A DNA stretch of 56,961 bases from Candidatus Equicola faecalis (GTDB taxonomy: Bacteria; Bacteroidota; Bacteroidia; Bacteroidales; Bacteroidaceae), in assembly GCA_018065185.1 (NCBI GenBank), contig JAGHTU010000017.1, positions 1 to 56,961 of the forward strand, read 5' to 3'. Shown one piece after another: positions 9,690 to 17,616 of this stretch. The translations under genes and the position numbers were made by a program. The notes under the pieces were generated by a model that was not told where the DNA came from, ran no database searches, and saw only the letters and a list, made by a program, of their open reading frames with translations. How positions within the stretch are numbered: the first letter of the stretch is position 1; each line of letters starts with the position of its first letter.

Positions 9690-10850
9690 ATGCAAATTAG
9701 CCGTGAAACACCGAGAAGTGAGTCTTATGTAAAGCGTTTTGATGGGTATCAGCATCTCGTCGTCATGCTTTTCGGCATATTGAAACACTTTGATTCTCTA
9801 CGTGAACTAGAGATTGGGATGAAGGCTGAAGCTCACAAACTCCAACATCTTGGTATGGACTACCTTGTGCGTCGTAGCACGCTTGCAGAAGCAAATATCC
9901 ACCGTTCTCAGGAGTTCTTTGCCAGTGTATATGCTTATCTGTTGGAAAAGTATGCTAAGTTTTTAGCGGACAGCCGCCCACCAAAGAGTTATAAGGGGCA
10001 GACGCATGAGCCAAAGGATTGGGAAAAGCTACTATATATGATGGACTCCACCACCATCACTCTGTTTGACAATATCCTCAAGGGTATAGGTCGTCATCCC
10101 AAGTCAGGCAAAAAGAAGGGAGGAATGAAAGTACATACCGTGATGAAATATCATGTAGGTGTACCGATGGTTGTACAGCTTACATCGGCAGCAAAGCACG
10201 ACCATTATCTGCTTAAGGAGGTACATCTGCCTAAGGGCTCCCATCTCGCCATTGATCGTGCATACATAGACATTGCTCAGTTCCAACGCCTGACGGAAGA
10301 GGATGTATGCTATGTCACGAAAATGAAAAAGCACCTTAAATATGAAGTACTTGAGTCTGTGACGTATATGAATGCTGACGGATTAGTAACTCATATTGAC
10401 CAAAAAGTACGTTTTATCCGTAGTGAACTCATACACGATGCACGTAGAGTAGAGATTTTTGGAGAACAGAAAAAGCCTGTGGTATTGCTGACCAACAACT
10501 TTGAGTTCTCAGTAGAGGATATCTCGGAGATTTATCGGCTACGCTGGGCTATTGAGTCCTTGTATAAACAGTTGAAACAGAATTTTCCACTCCATTTCTT
10601 CTATGGGGATAGTGTCAATGCCATACAGATACAGACATGGGTGGTACTCATTGCTAACCTGCTTATAACGGTACTCTCACGGAGCATCAAACGCAACTGT
10701 GCTTTCTCTCAAGTCGTGACGATGATATGTCTAACGCTCATGTACTACATTGACTTCATCCGTTTCATGGAGAATCCAGATAAAACGTGGGATAACATAC
10801 TTGCCAAAGAGCATCAAAAAGAACCGCCACAACTCACTCTTTTTGATTAG
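9690..10850 (+). CDS. IS4-family transposase, N-terminus cut by a nonsense codon
   Basis: A 386-residue DDE transposase with MDSTTITLFD (first Asp), AIDRAYIDI (second Asp) and the IS4 signature YRLRWAIESLYKQLKQ with its catalytic Glu. The same frame is open from ATG 9615, giving the start MSKDINFSGQPVYSQV, but is broken by TAA at 9663-9665. The first 25 residues are lost unless translation restarts at 9690, the Met used here. The lost part is outside the catalytic core, so activity is uncertain. Confidence 0.82.
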   Translation: MQISRETPRSESYVKRFDGYQHLVVMLFGILKHFDSLRELEIGMKAEAHKLQHLGMDYLVRRSTLAEANIHRSQEFFASVYAYLLEKYAKFLADSRPPKSYKGQTHEPKDWEKLLYMMDSTTITLFDNILKGIGRHPKSGKKKGGMKVHTVMKYHVGVPMVVQLTSAAKHDHYLLKEVHLPKGSHLAIDRAYIDIAQFQRLTEEDVCYVTKMKKHLKYEVLESVTYMNADGLVTHIDQKVRFIRSELIHDARRVEIFGEQKKPVVLLTNNFEFSVEDISEIYRLRWAIESLYKQLKQNFPLHFFYGDSVNAIQIQTWVVLIANLLITVLSRSIKRNCAFSQVVTMICLTLMYYIDFIRFMENPDKTWDNILAKEHQKEPPQLTLFD

Positions 10851-11095
10851 GGGGGGCTTACTTTTGAAAAATCTCTCTCGAAGACTATTGAGAGATGACT
10901 CCATGGGCACTATTCTATACTGTTTTGAGTTTTACCGGACAGCAATAATCTTAAATATTTGCAATCATCTGAAAATGACACCCCATTTTACAGATTTTAG
11001 CATCTTTTTCGATTTTTCTAATGTTTACATTACCGTACCTATTTTTCCGATGCACATTTGTTAAATAGCTGAGTTTCAGCGCTTTCGCAAAAATA

Positions 11096-11105
11096 AGGTA
11101 CAAAT
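11096..11105 (+). other. Candidate left attachment core of the integrative element
   Basis: AGGTACAAAT here recurs in the same orientation at 39059-39068, between the integrase/HTH genes and mnmE. The two copies enclose hipBA, the BREX operon and the mobilisation genes (about 28 kb). Ten bases could match by chance and no longer homology flanks them, so this is a weak candidate. The rest of 10950-11210 shows no gene. Confidence 0.3.
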
Positions 11106-11210
11106 GGTGACATTGAGAATTAAGTCGCTGATTTTGACCTCTTTGCGATGTAGTTAACTAAGGTGGACTGTGCATGGTTTTGATGATTTTGATGAATTGA
11201 TGAATGATGT

Positions 11211-12461
11211 TTATAGATTGTCCCAACGGCTTGAATACGCATCCAGCAATCGGGTTGATATTTGAAGTCTTGTGGCTACTTGTCGCCAATCTTTAATGGC
11301 TTCACGAACTTCCTCTACGATTTCTGTTGCTTCCTGCCGTTCCAACATGTAGTTGTCGCTGGCAGCGAGTAGAGCATTGATTTCCGACTGTTCGGTGTAG
11401 CCGTCTATCAGCAAGCATTGATGTGACTTTGCACCAGGGTTGATGTCGTAGGCAGGGGAGAGTGTCCATCCTTTGGGGGTAAGTAGGAATCCATGATTGC
11501 GGAAGTGGTCATCGGTATTGCCAAACATCACGTTGAATGCAACTCTACGATATAGCTCCCGGATGTTCTGCTTGACATCAACGCATCCCTGAAGAATGAA
11601 ATCTATTATGTCTAGATAACCATTGCCTGTACTATTGCCTGCGCCATCATCAAGACCAAGCAATGACATGGCAGATGCAAAATGGATGCGCTTGCCATCG
11701 TCTGTGCGGTCAAAACGTTCGGACAACAAAAGGTCGCGGTCTTTCGAAATCTTTATGGTTCGAGTCTTGGCTACATTAATTCCTGCAGAAGCTGCCAAAT
11801 GATGCGAGAAATGTTCAATGAGTTCCGTGTTCTCCAAATCCTTCTTCGATGGGAATTTTGCTACATAAAGCTTTCCGTCTGTATCTATGACATTAGCTTT
11901 TGGGCGAGCACCACCAAGCGAGGTACCTGGGTCAATCAGTTGATCGAGCCAACGCTGTTCTGGCAACTCATTGCGTTCTTCTGCCAATTCTATTTCATGA
12001 CATGCGTCGCATAACGCGCGAAGACTTTCAATAGGAGGGACAAGGTATTTGGCACTTGCATTGATGTAGTCATCACTCTCATCACTTTTGTAACGGATGC
12101 CGCCCATACGGGTGAAATCCTCTATGCCAATGAGGTAATCAAAGTTGGTGAGCATTCGTTTTTGTCTTCCTTCCGATTGTGCCATGATACACTCTCTGCG
12201 GTCGAGCAACAATCGTCCCCAACGATCGGGAAAGGAATCCTTGATGAATCCGAACACACTATCCATGCCACGAGGATGCTGCAACGAAGGCGCATTCATC
12301 AGGTCGCCACTCAACACAATGCCACCATACTGCTTGAGCCATTCGCGAGAGTACTCAAACACAAAGTGGTCATTGCCACGAATATGCTCGTAGCCTAACA
12401 CTCCAATCTCTTGTGGCGAAGTGAGAAAGTCGAAATCTGCATAGACGGTAATTCGTTTCAT
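11211..12461 (-). CDS. hipA: HipA-like serine/threonine kinase toxin
   Basis: A 416-residue complete HipA-family kinase, the toxin of HipBA systems, which in known cases phosphorylates a translation factor or aminoacyl-tRNA synthetase and stops growth. Visible features: a HipA N-terminal subdomain (1-100), the phosphate-binding loop SLGGARPK (181-188), ATP lysine in YVAKF (Lys202), catalytic FGNTDDHFRN (Asp317/Asp318 to Asn322) and the metal-binding Asp339 in SPAYDINP. All catalytic residues are intact. It starts 26 bases after the hipB stop. N- and C-lobes are in one chain, unlike split HipT/HipS types. Its cellular target cannot be read from sequence. Confidence 0.9.
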   Translation of the reverse strand: MKRITVYADFDFLTSPQEIGVLGYEHIRGNDHFVFEYSREWLKQYGGIVLSGDLMNAPSLQHPRGMDSVFGFIKDSFPDRWGRLLLDRRECIMAQSEGRQKRMLTNFDYLIGIEDFTRMGGIRYKSDESDDYINASAKYLVPPIESLRALCDACHEIELAEERNELPEQRWLDQLIDPGTSLGGARPKANVIDTDGKLYVAKFPSKKDLENTELIEHFSHHLAASAGINVAKTRTIKISKDRDLLLSERFDRTDDGKRIHFASAMSLLGLDDGAGNSTGNGYLDIIDFILQGCVDVKQNIRELYRRVAFNVMFGNTDDHFRNHGFLLTPKGWTLSPAYDINPGAKSHQCLLIDGYTEQSEINALLAASDNYMLERQEATEIVEEVREAIKDWRQVATRLQISTRLLDAYSSRWDNL

Positions 12462-12487
12462 TGAATGCTGATGTGTATCTCGTTATA

Positions 12488-12790
12488 TTATTTCTTTTTG
12501 AGGAGTTCTGCATCTTGCAATTGTCTACCAAGAGCATCGTCAGCAGCCAACAGAGTAATGTCCTTCTCCAGATTGAGTGCAAAAAGTACACGCGCATAAA
12601 TACCCATACTGACCGTAGGGTCACCATGCTCAACCTTTGAGACAGTCAGGCGAGTAACTGTAGCTCTGTCTGCTATATCCTGCATAGAAAGGTGTCTGCG
12701 CTTGCGAGCCAGCATGATCTGCTCGCCCATCAACTCCAGTTGTTGACTCAAAGCCCTTGGCATCATCTTTCCGAATGTGTTCTTACCCAT
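12488..12790 (-). CDS. hipB: HipB-like XRE-family antitoxin and autorepressor
   Basis: A 100-residue DNA-binding protein with a lambda-repressor-type helix-turn-helix (RKRRHLSMQDIADRATVTRL, about residues 30-49, followed by TVSKVEHGDPTVSMGIYARVL). It precedes hipA, as in HipBA modules. It would bind and inhibit HipA and repress its own promoter. A palindrome 33 bases upstream of its start (12823-12846) is the likely operator. The C-terminus ends in a short, disordered-looking Lys-rich tail. Confidence 0.88.
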   Translation of the reverse strand: MGKNTFGKMMPRALSQQLELMGEQIMLARKRRHLSMQDIADRATVTRLTVSKVEHGDPTVSMGIYARVLFALNLEKDITLLAADDALGRQLQDAELLKKK

Positions 12791-12806
12791 AGATGTTGTT
12801 TATTTC

Positions 12807-12860
12807 GTGCAAAATTAACAATAAATGTTTAATATAACAAACATTTACGCGAATATTTTT
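12807..12860 (-). promoter_or_regulatory. 54-bp upstream box of hipBA with a perfect 8+8 palindrome (probable HipB operator)
   Basis: The box contains AAATGTTT, 8 bases, AAACATTT (12823-12830 and 12839-12846), a perfect inverted repeat as expected for a dimeric HTH repressor. The whole 54-bp stretch recurs with about eight differences at 15854-15907, upstream of the MmcQ gene, at a similar distance from a start codon. Confidence 0.65.
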
Positions 12861-12877
12861 ATTTATATCTCTATTTT

Positions 12878-13357
12878 TTATTGTTTTTCAGCGTTTACCT
12901 TAAACACAATTCGGAAGGAACCTTCATTATAGCTCGTACTTGTAATCCTGAATGTTCCAATCTCTTTGGTAGATTCAACGTGCTGACCGATACACGCACA
13001 GATGTCGTAATCGCCAATGCGAACAAGACGTAGTGTTTCGCTGGCATCCTCTGGCAGTTTATCAAGTTTCACGCCTTCTGGAATATTCTCGCGAGTCACA
13101 AACTCATATGTAACAGGAAGATCCATTTCTATCAGTTCATTCATCTTACGTTCAATCTCTGCTATCTGCTCTTGTGTTGGACACTCTGTGAGATTGTAGT
13201 TGATCTTGGATTTCTTTCGCTCAATGTGTGCATTCTTTGAACGTTCACAACCGAACATCCTCACCATCGTTTGGTTGAGAAGATGCTCTGCAGTATGAGA
13301 AGGACGATGTTCTTCCTTGTTGTGGCTATTCAATACTGGCTGTTCCGTCATGTTCAT
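12878..13357 (-). CDS. AlaX-like tRNA-editing (Thr/AlaRS second additional) domain protein
   Basis: A 159-residue stand-alone editing domain. The four zinc ligands of the alanyl/threonyl-tRNA synthetase editing site are visible: His21 and His25 (HTAEH) and Cys122 and His126 (CIGQH). The family hydrolyses mischarged tRNAs such as Ser- or Gly-tRNA(Ala) in trans. The second motif is CIGQHV rather than the usual C-G-G-T-H, so substrate preference may differ. It is the last gene of a five-gene operon, one base after the stop of the lipoprotein hydrolase gene. Directly downstream, on the same strand, lies hipBA. Confidence 0.8.
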   Translation of the reverse strand: MNMTEQPVLNSHNKEEHRPSHTAEHLLNQTMVRMFGCERSKNAHIERKKSKINYNLTECPTQEQIAEIERKMNELIEMDLPVTYEFVTRENIPEGVKLDKLPEDASETLRLVRIGDYDICACIGQHVESTKEIGTFRITSTSYNEGSFRIVFKVNAEKQ

Positions 13358-13358
13358 T

Positions 13359-14153
13359 TTATTCTTTTACAACACCTTCAGGTATGTGCATACCATACAT
13401 GGTGAGATTGTTCTTTTTTGCATATTCCAGGATGCGCTTGCGTGATGCTGTTGCTTCCTCTGGGTTCATATCGAAGAATGGGCAATACTTAGGATGCTTC
13501 AACTGAAGAGCTGCACCATGCATGAGATCAGCGATAACGAGTATACTGTCCTTCTGGAATACGGTATGTCCAGGTGTGTGACCGTAAGCTGCTATTGTAC
13601 TAACACCTCCAGAGAGTGTGTCACCAACTTCAAAGAGTTTGAGGTTATCCTTGTATGCCTCCAATACGGCTTTTGGCAAAGCGGCATTGTCTCCATCCAT
13701 AGCCTTCCATGCTTCTACCTCTACTCGGTTAATCCAAAGTTTAGCGTTAGGGAATACCTTGGCATTATCCTTCAGCAGACCACCGATATGGTCAGGATGC
13801 ATGTGAGTGATGTAGATGAGTTTAAGGCTATCAGGATTTACACCTTCTTCATTGAGCTTAGGAATGAGTTGACTGAATGGTGCTCCAAGTCCAGCATCAA
13901 GAAGAATTGTCTTGCCCTCTGAACGGAGAAGGAAACAGCTCATGCTTGATGGTACACCTTCCTGTAAACCAAGTGACTTCCATAGCGAATCTGGCACAGT
14001 TGGGAATATCTTATGCTCCTGAAGTGTAGGACCAGGTTTATCCTCAATCCAAGTGATTGTCGTCGGTTCTGATGTCTCAGCTGCCTCTTTTGAGGTGCTT
14101 GCGCATGACATTACAAGGAGTGATGCCATTGCTATTGAAAATACCTTCTTCAT
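13359..14153 (-). CDS. Metallo-beta-lactamase-fold hydrolase, lipoprotein
   Basis: A 264-residue protein with a lipoprotein signal peptide (lipobox LVMSC, Cys17), so exported and lipid-anchored. It has the metal-binding HxHxDH motif (THMHPDHIGGL: His117, His119, Asp121, His122) and later ligands AYGHTPGHT and ADLMHG. The fold is shared by lactonases, glyoxalase II and beta-lactamases; the layout resembles AHL-lactonase/PqsE-type hydrolases more than true beta-lactamases. Substrate unknown. Fourth gene of the operon that starts at the MmcQ gene; 51 bases separate it from the PAS gene. Confidence 0.82.
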   Translation of the reverse strand: MKKVFSIAMASLLVMSCASTSKEAAETSEPTTITWIEDKPGPTLQEHKIFPTVPDSLWKSLGLQEGVPSSMSCFLLRSEGKTILLDAGLGAPFSQLIPKLNEEGVNPDSLKLIYITHMHPDHIGGLLKDNAKVFPNAKLWINRVEVEAWKAMDGDNAALPKAVLEAYKDNLKLFEVGDTLSGGVSTIAAYGHTPGHTVFQKDSILVIADLMHGAALQLKHPKYCPFFDMNPEEATASRKRILEYAKKNNLTMYGMHIPEGVVKE

Positions 14154-14204
14154 AATTTTATATTTTATATATGTGTGGTCTATGTGGACAATTCATGTTC
14201 TTAT

Positions 14205-14555
14205 TTAAATTTGGTTGTCTCTATTGAATACTGGCATTTCATCTGGCAGGTCGATAGCTAATTCTATTAATCCCGCAACATTGCCTTCTACATCATACCA
14301 TGGTGTCTGATGCAGGAGCTTGTGCTTGCCGTGACGGATAATCTGGTAGGTATTGCTTTCGCCCGATTCTATCATGTGACGAATCATAGCACCTGCTTTC
14401 TCGCCATGACAATTATACAGGTTCTTGCCAACAACATCACCATCACGATCGATGGCACGATTGTTCTGATAGAGTACAATACCCGCATTGTCGCATACAG
14501 TTGCTGCTATGTTGGGTACGTTTTCGAAGTAGTCAAATGTCTGTTTCATAATCAT
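14205..14555 (-). CDS. Single PAS-domain protein
   Basis: A 116-residue protein that is nearly all one PAS fold: NIAATVCDNAGIVLYQNNRA at the start of the sheet, then GDVVGKNLYNC, and HQTPWYDVEGNVAGLIELAI at the end. There is no kinase, cyclase or DNA-binding part, so it would act as a small sensor or protein-interaction module. A Cys and a His in NCHGEKAG could bind a cofactor, but this is speculation. Its start overlaps the end of the DUF5131 gene by 23 bases, so the two are translated together. Confidence 0.75.
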   Translation of the reverse strand: MIMKQTFDYFENVPNIAATVCDNAGIVLYQNNRAIDRDGDVVGKNLYNCHGEKAGAMIRHMIESGESNTYQIIRHGKHKLLHQTPWYDVEGNVAGLIELAIDLPDEMPVFNRDNQI

Positions 14556-15417
14556 TATCGCAATTTCCGCAGCTGGAACAACCGTTGCAGGTCATTCTAC
14601 TGCCACATGTTTTACAATGTTCTCTGAAGAAAGGAGTGTAGGCTTCCATATCAAAGAATCCTGGTTCTGGGTTCATCAGTTTGAAGTCAATGTCTTTTCC
14701 TTTGTAGCTCAATCCTGACTTGAAGGCTTGGAGCGACTGGGTGCGTTTATCGGGAATGCGATACGTTTTGCCTTCTTTCACGAAGACCGTTCCTGTCTCG
14801 ATGAAGTCAAAGGTCACGTCATGGTTACGGCATTGGTCACTCAGTTTCTTTACCCATTCATAATGACATGGTCGTGCGCCATCGTAGTTCTCACCACCGC
14901 AAAGCACTTCCTCTATCTGACTAGTGGCAAGGTATTTCTCTGCATCTACTTCACCGATGAAAGGTGCAGCCATGAAACCTTTGTGCTTGGCAGGGATGTC
15001 GAGCAGGATAGGGAGGCGTTCATCAGCACGCTGTTGATTCTCGGTTGTGACCTGTAGCAGTACATTTTCATAGCCATAACCCCAATCCTTCGGCAGACAT
15101 TCCTTGATTCGGCTTGCTCTTTTGGTAAGCAGACGAAAGACGATGTCTGGGCGTTGGCGTATGATTCTCCATGCTTCTTCTCGCCATTCGTCCGCTTCCT
15201 CCACAAAGAAATCGGTCGAAAGTCCTACATAAAGTTGCATCCCTGAGGGAAGTTTGAATCTACCGTCACGTCGCCTCTGCACAGGGAGATTGAAGTTCTC
15301 TGTGCGATAGACCTTTGAGGTGTCGATGCCACGTTTCCCATCAAGGAAATACATGTAGCAATGCTGACAGCCCTCGCTTATCTTATGGCAACCGTGCCAG
15401 GGATTCCAGATGATCAT
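14533..15417 (-). CDS. DUF5131 (phage Gp37/Gp68-like) protein with cysteine clusters
   Basis: A 294-residue protein of a family found in phages and mobile elements, function unknown. The N-terminal motif WNPWHGCHKISEGCQHCY resembles a radical-SAM-type cluster of spaced cysteines (C-x6-C-x2-C), and the mid-part RLLTKRASRI is typical of the family. The C-terminus carries a second set (HCKTCGSRMTCNGCSSCGNC) suited to an Fe-S cluster or zinc. It starts one base before the MmcQ stop codon and overlaps the PAS gene. Whether it is a radical enzyme is not shown. Confidence 0.8.
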   Translation of the reverse strand: MIIWNPWHGCHKISEGCQHCYMYFLDGKRGIDTSKVYRTENFNLPVQRRRDGRFKLPSGMQLYVGLSTDFFVEEADEWREEAWRIIRQRPDIVFRLLTKRASRIKECLPKDWGYGYENVLLQVTTENQQRADERLPILLDIPAKHKGFMAAPFIGEVDAEKYLATSQIEEVLCGGENYDGARPCHYEWVKKLSDQCRNHDVTFDFIETGTVFVKEGKTYRIPDKRTQSLQAFKSGLSYKGKDIDFKLMNPEPGFFDMEAYTPFFREHCKTCGSRMTCNGCSSCGNCDNDYETDI

Positions 15418-15828
15418 TTATGGGCGTTCCTTCCTATCTTTCTCTTTACTTGCCAACTTCAATTGGTATTTACATCTTACTGCTTTTGGCAGTTTGGAAA
15501 CAACAAGGTCGTATGACTCCTTAATCAAGCCTTCAACCAACTCTTTTTCCAACTGTTCGTAATACACATCACTCCAATGCTTTTTGTTCCAATGCCAAGC
15601 TGGAGTGACAGCGGAATAATGTTCTCGCAATTCCTCGTTTCTATCTGGAGCCAGCTTTAGGGCGAACCTTGGCTGACCATCTTTCATGTCGTGTTTACCA
15701 CCACTCAGCCATAGGCATAGGAATATCTTACTCTCTATGCGGAAGGTGATGATGTCATCGCCAAATGGTTGGTCTTCGGTTACACCATTGATGGAAAGCG
15801 TGTATTCTCTTACTTGTACAATGTCCAT
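15418..15828 (-). CDS. MmcQ/YjbR-family protein
   Basis: A 136-residue protein of the MmcQ/YjbR (CyaY-like fold, double-wing) family, with the typical opening (REYTLSINGVTEDQPFGDD) and closing (AWHWNKKHWSDVYY) motifs. Members are small, widely spread and of unclear role; DNA binding has been suggested. It is the first gene of the five-gene operon MmcQ, DUF5131, PAS, MBL-fold lipoprotein, AlaX. Its upstream region carries the same 54-bp box as hipBA. The Lys/Arg-rich tail (KEKDRKERP) is unusual. Confidence 0.85.
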   Translation of the reverse strand: MDIVQVREYTLSINGVTEDQPFGDDIITFRIESKIFLCLWLSGGKHDMKDGQPRFALKLAPDRNEELREHYSAVTPAWHWNKKHWSDVYYEQLEKELVEGLIKESYDLVVSKLPKAVRCKYQLKLASKEKDRKERP

Positions 15829-15853
15829 AGTTGCAATAGATGCTCTTTATCTT

Positions 15854-15907
15854 GTGCAAAATTAACAAATAATGCTTAATATAACGAACATTTTATTGAA
15901 TATTTTT
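15854..15907 (-). promoter_or_regulatory. Second copy of the hipBA upstream box, before the MmcQ operon
   Basis: It matches 12807-12860 over 54 bases with about eight differences and lies 26 bases from the MmcQ start. The inner palindrome is less perfect here (AATGCTT against GAACATT), so binding may be weaker. Elsewhere in 15829-16214 there are only A/T-rich leader DNA and the palindrome at 16151; no gene is seen. Confidence 0.6.
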
Positions 15908-16150
15908 CAGTTTGACGTCTTTTTGTGCTTTTTACGCCACAAATCACCCATTATTGAGATGTGTAATTGACTATTATTTGCGATTTTGTGATAGTTTTTT
16001 TGCCAAGAAGTTTGGTCAATTTGGCAAATTTGCACTTTAAAATTGCAGAAAATACAGAAATATAGTGGTTTGGGCAAAGAAATCTGCCTGTTTTTGCTGT
16101 TTTTCGCTCAAAAATTAGTAATTTTGCAAAATATTGTATGCGTGTGCGTG

Positions 16151-16166
16151 CATAATGCGCATTATG
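16151..16166. promoter_or_regulatory. 16-bp perfect palindrome upstream of the BRO gene
   Basis: CATAATGCGCATTATG is a perfect inverted repeat 48 bases before the BRO start codon and next to an alternating G/T stretch. It is a plausible operator for that gene or for a neighbouring repressor. Confidence 0.5.
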
Positions 16167-16214
16167 TGGCAGTAAAAACAAAGACAAATACATTGGAAGG
16201 ATAGTTATAAGGCT

Positions 16215-17081
16215 ATGAGTCAGAAAGAACAGATACAACTCTTTGAAGAAAAGAAGGTACGTACCATATGGGACGATGAGAAGGAGGAATGGTTCTTCTC
16301 TGTCGTTGATGTGGTAGAGGTGCTGACTGATAGTGCTGACCCCAAGCAATATATCAAGAAAATGCGAGCGCGTGACCCTGAGCTTAACGCCAGTTGGGGT
16401 ACAATTTGTACCCTAACTCGAATGACGGCTTCTGATGGTAAGAGTTATAGAACGCAAGCAGCTGATATAAAGGGAATATTCCGCATCATCCAATCCATCC
16501 CATCTCCAAAAGCTGAGCCCTTCAAACAGTGGATGGCACAGGTTGCAGCCGAACGACTCAATCAGATGCAGGATCCTGAGCTAAGTATTGACCAAGCTGT
16601 TACTGACTATAAACGTTTGGGGTATAGTGACGCGTGGATCAAGCGTCGCATCAAATCCATCGAGATACGCAAAGACCTCACCGACCAATGGGACAAAGCC
16701 GGAGTGAAGGAAGGTCAGCAGTACGCCTCGCTCACCGACATCATTACCCGTGCCTGGAGTGGCAAGACAACAAAGCAATACAAGCAGTTCAAAGGGTTGA
16801 AGAAGGAAAGTCTTCGCGATAATATGACGAACCTCGAGCTCGCCCTTAATATGTTTGCTGAGTCAGCTACCGCAGAGCTCCACAAAGAAAAGAATCCTCA
16901 TGGTTATAACGCCAGTGCCAAACTTGCGCAAGCAGGAGGAAAGGCAGCCGAAGCCGCACGCCTCAATCTCGAAGAGCAACTTGGTCACAGCATCATCTCG
17001 CGAGAGAAAGCCACCGATTACCTCCCACCTGCTGACCGCTGGGACTCATTGCCCGAAGAAAAGGATGATGACGAGAACTAA
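16215..17081 (+). CDS. BRO-family (Bro-N) prophage antirepressor-like protein
   Basis: A 288-residue protein with an N-terminal Bro-N DNA-binding domain (residues about 15-125: KKVRTIWDDEKEEWFFSVVD and later KSYRTQAADIKGIFRIIQSIPSP). A charged helical C-terminal domain follows (about 130-288, including YKRLGYSDAWIKRRIKSIEIR) of the kind common in Bacteroidetes. BRO proteins act as antirepressors or regulators in phages and mobile islands. It stands alone on the plus strand between the minus-strand MmcQ operon and the BREX operon, so it may regulate one of them; this is inference from position. Confidence 0.85.
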   Translation: MSQKEQIQLFEEKKVRTIWDDEKEEWFFSVVDVVEVLTDSADPKQYIKKMRARDPELNASWGTICTLTRMTASDGKSYRTQAADIKGIFRIIQSIPSPKAEPFKQWMAQVAAERLNQMQDPELSIDQAVTDYKRLGYSDAWIKRRIKSIEIRKDLTDQWDKAGVKEGQQYASLTDIITRAWSGKTTKQYKQFKGLKKESLRDNMTNLELALNMFAESATAELHKEKNPHGYNASAKLAQAGGKAAEAARLNLEEQLGHSIISREKATDYLPPADRWDSLPEEKDDDEN

Positions 17082-17616
17082 TAAATCGTAAATCGAAGAA
17101 ACAATTAGACGGAGTAACTCCGCATAACATACACGCCCAACGCTCATCATGGCGCAAAACTGTTTGAGCAAATGAATGGTTGCCTCGTGCGACCACTTGC
17201 CAGTGGGCAAGGAAGAACATATTGAAAAAGGCGTTTTCTGGACGCTTTGGTTTTGACTATGTAAGAACTTCGCAACTTCAAACTGTTCGTCAAAAACAAA
17301 GCAACGGGAACGCCCCTTGTAAGGTGTAGTTATTACAAAGATCATTGATACTGGACAGCCAAAGGTGTGTCCTTTTGTCAATGAGTGTTGTTGTATACAT
17401 ACCTTTCGTGGGGCTGATCCGCGTTGCTCGTTTCGACGAACAGGGCAATGCGAAGGCCTTTACATAGTGGAACGAGCGACAGGAGCTGGCTCCACGTTTC
17501 TTTTTCTGTATGGGATAAAAACATAAATGTCAAATTGAGGTTATTGGAGTCTTGACCTTGTAATGGTGCTAACAAAGCATCGAAAAACTGATTATTAAAT
17601 TCATGTCCAATAACAA
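17082..17616. other. 535-bp gap upstream of the BREX operon
   Basis: No convincing gene was found. The stretch is long for this compact region and should hold the BREX promoter, but no TTTG/TAnnTTTG pair stands out. A minus-strand frame (17378 to about 17610) is open without a good start and includes the protein-like HTEKETWSQLLSLVPLC; it may be chance or a gene remnant. Confidence 0.4.

Larger units (their letters stand above)
9504..10949 (+). mobile_element. IS4-family insertion sequence
   Basis: A 1446-bp element with perfect 22-bp inverted repeats (9504-9525 and 10928-10949, core CTGTCCGGTAAAACT). Inside are an inward hairpin terminator (9545-9576) and a DDE transposase gene. No clear target duplication flanks it, so one side may have been rearranged. 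The bases between the transposase stop and the right end (10851-10927) hold no gene. Confidence 0.82.

Noticed and set aside
16401..16417. GGGTACAA-T-TTGTACCC inverted repeat inside the BRO gene
   Set aside because: It lies within coding sequence and the codons fit the protein; no regulatory meaning is supported.
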